A stretch of 64,000 nucleotides of DNA from Acidaminobacter hydrogenoformans DSM 2784 (GTDB lineage Bacteria; Bacillota; Clostridia; Peptostreptococcales; Acidaminobacteraceae): the NCBI RefSeq assembly GCF_900103005.1, contig NZ_FMWL01000009.1:35852-99851 (forward strand). Direction: 5' to 3'. The stretch's first letter is position 1. The number at the start of each line of letters is the position of its first letter. Positions 58,728 to 64,000 of this stretch are shown here, piece by piece. The notes beneath the pieces were generated by a model. It worked only from the letters and a program-made list of their open reading frames with translations, was not told where the DNA came from and ran no database searches. The translations under genes and the position numbers were made by a program.

Positions 58728-58754
58728 CCCTCTTACCCAAGCACCGCACCCAGC

Positions 58755-59717
58755 TCACACCTGCTCCGGAACCTCCGGAATGATGCGGACTTCTGGCTCC
58801 AGCGTCACCCCATAGATATCCCGCACTGTCTTGCGAACCACGTTGATGAGATGGAGCACCTCCGCTGCCGTCGCGCCGCCATTGTTGACAATAAAGCCGC
58901 AGTGCTTCGGACTGACCTGGGCCTTCCCGTAAGAAAGGCCTCTCAGGCCGGCATCCTCAATAAGCTTCCCGGCGAAATGACCCTCCGGCCGCTTAAAGGT
59001 GCTGCCGGCGCTGGCTTTTTCAAGGGGCTGCTTTGAGGTTCGCTTTTCTGTCAGGTCGTCCGTTTTCGCCTTGATATCTTCATACATACCCCGGTTCAGC
59101 TTCAGACCAACACGAAGGACAACACCCCCCGCTTCCATAATTCGGCTGTGACGGTAGGAGAAGCCCAGCGTGGCGTTGTCAAGGGTCTCAATTTTTCCGT
59201 TTGGCATGAGGACATCTGCCCATTCCACGACGTCCTTCATTTCGCCGTCATAGGCACCCGCGTTCATGTAGACCGCTCCGCCCAGGGTTCCCGGGATGCC
59301 GGAGGCAAATTCGAAGCCGGCGAGGGACCTGTCCATGAGCTGGCTTGCCAGCTTGGAAAGGAGGATGCCCGCCTCTGCCACGACACGTGTTTCATTGATT
59401 TCGACTTTGGTGAGGTTATCCGCAATTCTAAGGATTGCGCCCCGGTAGCCTTTGTCCGAAAACAGCAGATTGCTGCCGTTGCCTATGACCATGTAAGGAT
59501 AGCCGGCATCCTTCAGCGTGGAGATCGCGTCAGCGGCGCCTTCCACCGTTGCAGGCTCTATCAGGACATCCGCAGGTCCGCCAATCTTAAAGCTCGTCAG
59601 CGCGCTGAGGGGCGCGGAGGCTTTGACTTCCTGCCGGGTCAGAGTTTCAAGGAGCTTATTGATCATTTCAGTTGCCCGGGTTTCGTAGTACTCGATATTT
59701 AAATTATAAGTCGTCAT
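58755..59717 (-). CDS. murB: UDP-N-acetylenolpyruvoylglucosamine reductase (MurB)
   Basis: A 320-residue type II MurB, which reduces UDP-GlcNAc-enolpyruvate to UDP-MurNAc using FAD and NADPH. FAD motif YPYMVIGNGSNLLFSDKGYRG, GIPGTLGGAVYMNAGAYDGE, YRHSR (catalytic Arg), KASAGSTFKRP (catalytic Ser) and LEPEVRIIPE (Glu) are all present. GGAGG before ATG 59717. First gene of the murB-PHP-rapZ-yvcK operon. Confidence 0.96.
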   Translation of the reverse strand: MTTYNLNIEYYETRATEMINKLLETLTRQEVKASAPLSALTSFKIGGPADVLIEPATVEGAADAISTLKDAGYPYMVIGNGSNLLFSDKGYRGAILRIADNLTKVEINETRVVAEAGILLSKLASQLMDRSLAGFEFASGIPGTLGGAVYMNAGAYDGEMKDVVEWADVLMPNGKIETLDNATLGFSYRHSRIMEAGGVVLRVGLKLNRGMYEDIKAKTDDLTEKRTSKQPLEKASAGSTFKRPEGHFAGKLIEDAGLRGLSYGKAQVSPKHCGFIVNNGGATAAEVLHLINVVRKTVRDIYGVTLEPEVRIIPEVPEQV

Positions 59718-59852
59718 GTCGACCTCCAGATTAAAAGTAATATTCAAAGAAGACTTAAAAGAAGAGTTTTCTCATCTCAGTTTACCACAGGTTAGCTCCG
59801 GCGCGCTATATAAAGGCGGATGCGCAGGGCGGCCCATGCCGGGCGCACCGCA

Positions 59853-59896
59853 AAAAACCCGGGGGAAGCTGGTTTCCCAGCTTCCCCCGGGTTTTT
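59853..59896. terminator. Strong bidirectional terminator
   Basis: Near-perfect 20-bp arms AAAAACCCGGGGGAAGCTGG and CCAGCTTCCCCCGGGTTTTT with a four-base loop. Ends the molybdenum cofactor operon after the MOSC gene and shields murB from it. Confidence 0.93.
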
Positions 59897-59912
59897 GAAC
59901 TTACACTTTAAA

Positions 59913-60365
59913 TCAAAGGGCTCTTAACCCTTCCGCTTCTACAGTGATTGCGTCGCCGGCCTTAATGTCCCCTGCCTCGAGCACTCTGCAGAAGATCCCC
60001 TCACGGGGCATGACACAGTCGCCAACCTTGTTTCGAATCTCACAGCCCAGGTGACACTCTTTTCCAATTTGAGTGACCTCCATCAGCGTCTGACCAATCC
60101 TCAGCTTGCTCCCAATAGGCAGCTCGTGGAGTATAAGACCCTCCGTCGTGAGATTTTCAGCGAAATCTCCAGGCTTCAGTTCAGGCATGCCGAGCTTTCT
60201 CACTTTGTCAATGCTCTCCTCTGCGAGAAGACTGACCATTCTATGCCAGGACCCGCTGTGGGCGTCCCCCACAAGTCCCAGGTCCAGCTCAAAACGCCCA
60301 GCTTCAACGGGCTTCTTGACCGTACCCTTTTTTTCGCTGATGTTAACCGATATTATTTTCGCCAT
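59913..60365 (-). CDS. MOSC-domain protein
   Basis: A 150-residue MOSC protein (beta-barrel found at the C-terminus of Moco sulfurases). Key pieces are GLVGDAHSG, SLLAEESIDKV, PGDFAENLTTEGL, and CHLGCEIRNKVGDCVMPREGIFCRVLEAG (given in part), with the conserved Cys. It probably handles sulfur or the molybdenum cofactor and is typically linked to moaA, as here (gap 23 bp). Confidence 0.92.
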   Translation of the reverse strand: MAKIISVNISEKKGTVKKPVEAGRFELDLGLVGDAHSGSWHRMVSLLAEESIDKVRKLGMPELKPGDFAENLTTEGLILHELPIGSKLRIGQTLMEVTQIGKECHLGCEIRNKVGDCVMPREGIFCRVLEAGDIKAGDAITVEAEGLRAL

Positions 60366-60388
60366 AGTCTCCTCCGATTTTCCTCCAA

Positions 60389-61354
60389 TTATCCTCCGAT
60401 TTTATACATGCCCCTTACAATTGGCACATAGTCGCTTTCTTCCATATGGTGCCGCTCCGGCTTCAGACCAACAGCCTGCTGAATGATAGGGGCGACGTCT
60501 TCGCCAGCCCGGATCGCTGCCAGCAAATCAATTTCCTTATCCGAATGCAGACACGGTTTGAGTTTTCCGTCCGCTGTCAGGCGAATGCGGTCACAGTCCG
60601 CGCAGAAATTGCAGGAGACGGGCTGTATCAAGCCAATTCGTCCGCTGGCGCCTGGCAACCTGAAATACCTCGCGGGCCCGTCATGAGCTTTTGCAATGTC
60701 CGGCACAAGCTCAGGCAGCACTTCGAGAATGCGGTCCGTGGAAATAAAGTGCTCCTCCGTCCAGGTCGCCGCCTCGCCTATAGGCATCAGTTCAATAAAC
60801 CTCACGTCATACCCCTTCGTCCGGGTCAGCTCTGCAAGTGCCCGGATCTCCGAGTCATTTTCTCCCCCAATCAAGACGCTGTTGAGTCTGATTGGCCAGA
60901 TCCCGACTCGCTCCGCTTCCTCAAGTCCTTTAAGCACGCGGCTTAAATCACCGCCGCGGGTCATTTCCTTGAAACGCTCCGGATTTAATGTGTCCAGCGA
61001 CACATTGATCCGCCTGAGCCCAGCAGCCTTCAGCGGCGCCGCCATAGTGTCCAGCAGCACGGCATTCGTGGTCATGGCAAGATCCTCAATGCCCGGAATA
61101 GCCGCAAGCTGCGCCACGAGCTCAATAATCCCTTTTCTGACCAGCGGCTCCCCACCGGTCAGTCGGATTTTGTTGATCCCAAGACCCGCCGCCACCCTGG
61201 CGACCTCAACGATTTCCTCATTCCTGAGAATACTCTCATGTCCCAATTTATCAGGCATCCCAGAAGGCGGCATACAGTAACGGCAGCGTAAGTTGCACCT
61301 GTCCGTCACGGATATTCTCAAATAACGGATTGTTCTTCCATAAGCGTCCTGCAC
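60389..61354 (-). CDS. moaA: GTP 3',8-cyclase MoaA
   Basis: A 321-residue radical SAM enzyme for the first step of molybdopterin synthesis. N-terminal cluster CNLRCRYCMP, SAM loop LTGGEPLVRKG, second cluster CNFCADCDRIRLTADGKLKPC and the GTP-binding Arg in DRIRLT. It ends ESDYVPIVRGMYKIGG with the Gly-Gly tail that is essential in MoaA. GTG start at 61354 after GGGAGGTG. Confidence 0.95.
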   Translation of the reverse strand: MQDAYGRTIRYLRISVTDRCNLRCRYCMPPSGMPDKLGHESILRNEEIVEVARVAAGLGINKIRLTGGEPLVRKGIIELVAQLAAIPGIEDLAMTTNAVLLDTMAAPLKAAGLRRINVSLDTLNPERFKEMTRGGDLSRVLKGLEEAERVGIWPIRLNSVLIGGENDSEIRALAELTRTKGYDVRFIELMPIGEAATWTEEHFISTDRILEVLPELVPDIAKAHDGPARYFRLPGASGRIGLIQPVSCNFCADCDRIRLTADGKLKPCLHSDKEIDLLAAIRAGEDVAPIIQQAVGLKPERHHMEESDYVPIVRGMYKIGG

Positions 61355-61405
61355 GGGACACCTCCCTTTCTGGACTTGATGCCGTCTTTGCGGCGCTGCG
61401 TCCCT

Positions 61406-62692
61406 CTATAGCAAAAATACCTTCACCCGACTGCCTGCCTTGACTTCGCCTGTTTCAAGAGGCACAACAACATAACCGTCTGCGTTGGCAATGTAAGTAA
61501 TCAGGCCGGATTTCCCCCGAAGCGGCGCGGCTTCCATTTTCTCCTCACCTTCGGTGAGTCTGACCATGTGATAAGTCGTTCGCCCGTCCTCTGCCCCAAT
61601 GGTCTCCATTAACTCAGCGTAACAAAAGGGGTGCTGGATGTCAAAGCCAAACTGGTTGACCAACTCGCTGACGAGGACAATGAACCCAACGACGGTAGAA
61701 ACGGGGTTGCCTGGCAAGAGCACAACGGGTTTCCCCTTCATGGCTGCGACGCCAATGGGCTTGCCCGGCTTGATATTCATCCCGTGAAAAAGCAGGCCAT
61801 GATCCGACAAGCTTTGGACAACCGCAGGTATATAGTCCTTTTTTCCAACACTGCTGCCTCCGGAGGTAATCAGAATGTCGCACTGGTCGATTTCGCTTTT
61901 GACATAGCTTTCAACCGCCTCATAAGTGTCCTCAAGCCGCGTCAGCTTCACAGGCCCCAGTCCCCACTCACGGGCAATGCCAGCGAGCACAGTACCGTTG
62001 ATGTCCCGTATTTTACCAGGACTCAGCGGCGCGTCAATGTCCACCAGTTCATCCCCGGTTGTCGCAATGGAAAGGCTCGGCGGCACAATGACTTCAACTT
62101 CCTTAAAACCCAGCATGCCTAGCACGCCAAGGTCATAGCGCGTCAGACGTCTGCCCCTTTTGATAATCTTGTCTCCCGCCTGGACATCTTCGCCTTTGCG
62201 TATAACGTTGGTACCAGGCTGCAGCTGAAAAACGGGCATAGACTTGTCGCCGCTTTGATTCATAAGGTTTTCGAAGCAAATCCGGCCATCCTTTTGTTCT
62301 ATTTCCTCCAGCTTCACAACCGCGTCAAATCCCTTTGGCAAAAAGCCGCCGGTTGGAATATAAATGCAGCTGTCTTCGAGGTCCACTTCTTCGATTGCCA
62401 CCTCAGTGCCCATGACAACTTCTCCAACCAGTCTCAGGGATGGACATCCATTTGAAAGGTTCTCCCCACTGGTCAGCTTCCTATGAAGCATTGACGTGTT
62501 GACCGCATACCCGTCCACCGTAGATTTATCAAAAGGCGGCATATCCTGGTCCGCATTTAAGTCCATAGCGAGGTAGCGTCCCAGAGCTTCAAACAACGGC
62601 ACCCGTTCTTTTTTGACGGGACGTTCAGAGAAATGCTGGCGTATCAGTGCTCTTGCGTCATCAATTTCTATCAGCGGACGGATTGGCTTCAT
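61406..62692 (-). CDS. moeA: Molybdopterin molybdenumtransferase MoeA
   Basis: A 428-residue MoeA, which inserts molybdate into adenylated molybdopterin. FDKSTVDGYAV, the PTGGFLPKGFDAVVKLE loop, LSIATTGDELVDID, ITSGGSSVGKKDYIP and PGKPIGVAAMKGKPVVLLPGNPVS (given in part) are the family motifs. GGAGGCC before the ATG. Its promoter region is shared with mogA on the opposite strand. Confidence 0.95.
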   Translation of the reverse strand: MKPIRPLIEIDDARALIRQHFSERPVKKERVPLFEALGRYLAMDLNADQDMPPFDKSTVDGYAVNTSMLHRKLTSGENLSNGCPSLRLVGEVVMGTEVAIEEVDLEDSCIYIPTGGFLPKGFDAVVKLEEIEQKDGRICFENLMNQSGDKSMPVFQLQPGTNVIRKGEDVQAGDKIIKRGRRLTRYDLGVLGMLGFKEVEVIVPPSLSIATTGDELVDIDAPLSPGKIRDINGTVLAGIAREWGLGPVKLTRLEDTYEAVESYVKSEIDQCDILITSGGSSVGKKDYIPAVVQSLSDHGLLFHGMNIKPGKPIGVAAMKGKPVVLLPGNPVSTVVGFIVLVSELVNQFGFDIQHPFCYAELMETIGAEDGRTTYHMVRLTEGEEKMEAAPLRGKSGLITYIANADGYVVVPLETGEVKAGSRVKVFLL

Positions 62693-62968
62693 GAAAAAGG
62701 CCTCCTAAGGGATCAGATCTGTATGTATGGTCAAATGGTTAAATGGTTATATGTTGAATCAAATCGTCAAAATTTTCGATACCTTTATCTAATAGAATTT
62801 TAGTATAGTCCGCCCTGAATGTAAAGGCGTTATTCTCCAAAAAATATAGCGAATTCTTGTCACTTTCCAACAAACACTGAGGTATAATAAAAGGGAGCAT
62901 GCTGGTTTTGCTTAGCAAAGCTAAAAACTTAAGCCTATAGAAATTTAAACGGAGAAGGAGGCTACCTT

Positions 62969-63538
62969 ATGCCCACAAAAACTGCTTATCGCGTTGCCGT
63001 CCTCACTGCCAGCGATAAAGGCGCCAAAGGCGAGCGCGAAGATGTCAGCGGCGATTTGATCCGCGCCACCATGAACGACGAGGGCTACGAAATCGCAGAG
63101 TCCATATTGGTTGCGGATGAGAGGTCGGAAATCGCGGCTCACCTCAGGCGTCTCAGCGACTCCGGTGACATTGACCTCATACTGACTACGGGAGGAACCG
63201 GTTTTTCTCCGCGAGATTTTACGCCAGAAGCGACCAAAGATGTCATTGACCGGGAAGTGCCAGGAATTCCTGAAGCCATGCGACAGAGCAGTATGGAAAT
63301 CACACCTCGTGGCATGCTGTCCAGAGCTGCTGCCGGGATTCGGGGCAGGACGCTTATCGTGAACCTTCCAGGCAGCCCAAAAGCCGTCGCGGAAAACCTC
63401 GAGGTGCTTCTCCTCTCTCTGGAGCACGCCCTGGACATTCTCGTAGGCACCGCCAGGGACTGCGCCAGAGACCGGGAGCAGGAGCAAGACCATGCGCATG
63501 GCCATGCGCACGGCCACGAAATGAAGCATCCACATTGA
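62969..63538 (+). CDS. mogA: Molybdopterin adenylyltransferase (MogA/MoaB) with His-rich tail
   Basis: A 189-residue MogA/MoaB family protein, which activates molybdopterin by adenylation. AVLTASDKGAKGEREDVSGD, LTTGGTGFSPRDFTPEAT and NLPGSPKAVAENLE are the family motifs. The C-terminus DHAHGHAHGHEMKHPH has seven His in 16 residues, which is an added metal-binding-type tail. GGAGAAGGAGGC precedes ATG 62969. TATAAT at 62883. Divergent from moeA. Confidence 0.94.
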   Translation: MPTKTAYRVAVLTASDKGAKGEREDVSGDLIRATMNDEGYEIAESILVADERSEIAAHLRRLSDSGDIDLILTTGGTGFSPRDFTPEATKDVIDREVPGIPEAMRQSSMEITPRGMLSRAAAGIRGRTLIVNLPGSPKAVAENLEVLLLSLEHALDILVGTARDCARDREQEQDHAHGHAHGHEMKHPH

Positions 63539-63565
63539 GCGGTTTAAACAAATTTAAAGCATTTT

Positions 63566-63650
63566 TTTGGGGACAGTCCTTCAGCTTTTCGGTTGGGGAC
63601 CGTCCCCATTGATTCCCCATTGGTTTGGTTGGTGCCTGTCCCCAACCAAA
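63566..63650. repeat. Cluster of three REP-like units, type B
   Basis: GGGGACAGTCC (near 63569), GGTTGGGGACCGTCCCC (63591-63607) and an imperfect palindrome TTTGGTTGG...CCCCAACCAAA (63624-63650). They share the core of the perfect palindrome at 36443-36473. Confidence 0.75.
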
Positions 63651-63665
63651 AACGGCTCTATAATA

Positions 63666-63706
63666 AATGTTGGGGTGGGTGATTCCTCCCCAGCATTATT
63701 TTTTTC
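63666..63706 (+). terminator. Terminator of mogA
   Basis: Arms AATGTTGGGG and CCCCAGCATT (one G-T pair) followed by ATTTTTTTTC. Confidence 0.8.
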
Positions 63707-63715
63707 AAAAAAATA

Positions 63716-63794
63716 ATGCACTTATATCTTTTGCTCCTTAAAATGTTAGTTGACTAGACAAACATTAAAGAAAGGGGCTTGGATATAAGTGCAT
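63716..63794. promoter_or_regulatory. Stem-loop overlapping the transposase start codon
   Basis: Arms ATGCACTTATATC (63716-63728) and GATATAAGTGCAT (63782-63794), perfect 13 bp, loop 53 nt. The right arm contains the putative GTG start (63789-63791). If formed in a transcript that enters from outside, it would hide the start codon. Confidence 0.6.
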
Positions 63795-64000
63795 CCTCAT
63801 TCTACCAGTAAACTCTTAGATTTGAAAGATTGTATTATCAACAAAATCGACCATTCTGATTCTTTTATAAGAATTACAATCTCAACCAAGGCCAAGGAGG
63901 CTCACTGCCCGGCTTGTGGCAAATTGACTTCAAAGATTCACGACTATCGACATCAAACAATTAAAGACCTCCCCTTGATGTCTAAAAAGACATTGCTGAT
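63789..64000 (+). CDS. ISL3 family transposase, N-terminal part
   Basis: Frame from GTG 63789 (site AAAGGGG at 63771) to the window end, about 70 codons: KDCIINKIDHSDSFIR then ISTKAKEAHCPACGKLTSKIHDYR and IKDLPLMSKKTLL (given in part). The CPACG zinc-binding pair followed by the IxDLP motif is typical of the N-terminal zinc finger of ISL3 transposases. The DDE domain is outside the window. Confidence 0.82.
   Translation, partial: MHPHSTSKLLDLKDCIINKIDHSDSFIRITISTKAKEAHCPACGKLTSKIHDYRHQTIKDLPLMSKKTLL

Larger units (their letters stand above)
63707..64000 (+). mobile_element. 5' end of an ISL3-type insertion sequence
   Basis: Left part of an insertion sequence that continues past the window. 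It contains the partial transposase (63789-64000) and a 13-bp inverted repeat at its front (63716-63728 and 63782-63794). The exact terminal inverted repeat cannot be fixed without the right end. Confidence 0.65.

Noticed and set aside
62693..62968. Moco riboswitch between moeA and mogA
   Set aside because: The region is AT-rich, with only small repeats (AAATGGTT twice). No conserved multi-helix layout was seen by eye; a covariance-model search would settle it.
1..64000. CRISPR array, tRNA or rRNA genes
   Set aside because: No regularly spaced repeats of 24-40 bp, and no tRNA cloverleaf or rRNA sequence was recognised when reading both strands.

Overview
The window is a stretch of a Firmicutes chromosome, most likely from an anaerobic, spore-forming, amino-acid-fermenting member of the Clostridia. 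The reasons are the strong GGAGG-type ribosome sites, the WhiA/YvcK/RapZ genes, a GerMN-domain protein, a Bacillus-type pyruvate kinase with an extra C-terminal phosphohistidine domain, many sigma-54 activators tied to amino acid or peptide uptake, and SLH surface proteins. The genus cannot be fixed from sequence alone; a relative of Acidaminobacter/Fusibacter is only a guess. By eye there are two composition classes: AT-rich genes (about 2.7-28 kb, most clearly 14.9-26 kb) and GC-richer housekeeping genes (28.7-63.5 kb). Layout: 0-14.7 kb is an accessory zone on mostly the minus strand: a partial gene at the edge, an ADP-ribosylglycohydrolase/PfkB kinase pair, small defence or stress-type enzymes (Arr-like rifampin ADP-ribosyltransferase, YdeI-like, RNase H, two GNAT enzymes, a QueG-like Fe-S protein, exonuclease III), a split LysO exporter, an IS200/IS605 tnpB inactivated by one amber codon, IS remnants, REP-like palindromes and a 98-bp direct repeat. 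14.9-25.8 kb is one regulated locus: an amidohydrolase of the adenine deaminase family, a cyclase-family hydrolase and a complete Liv-type ABC importer, preceded by a canonical sigma-54 promoter and by an NtrC-type response regulator plus an unusual soluble sensor kinase carrying a bacterial solute-binding domain. 26-28.8 kb is a serine-recombinase mobile element abutting, and overlapping by 112 bp, the 3' end of the 23S rRNA uracil methyltransferase gene. 30-40 kb holds a GerMN protein, a YibE/F protein, alkaline phosphatase, an SLH-CAP secreted protein, a glycerate kinase and an aldo/keto reductase. 40-48.5 kb is core metabolism and replication (thioesterase, pyruvate kinase, phosphofructokinase, DnaE, WhiA, Nudix). 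48.9-52.8 kb is a second sigma-54 module: a PAS-AAA-Fis activator, an APC permease, the C-terminal half of a PepD dipeptidase, a perfect -24/-12 promoter and two near-identical 16-bp upstream dyads. 53-59.7 kb is an operon murB-PHP-rapZ-yvcK-ddl-like-TRAP permease. 59.9-63.5 kb is molybdenum cofactor biosynthesis (MOSC, MoaA, MoeA, MogA with a His-rich tail). The window ends in the start of an ISL3-type transposase. How the parts work together: the two sigma-54 modules both pair an activator with an uptake system and a hydrolase for nitrogenous substrates. The standard whiA-yvcK-rapZ-murB neighbourhood is present but split by the second of these modules. No rRNA, tRNA or CRISPR array was recognised.
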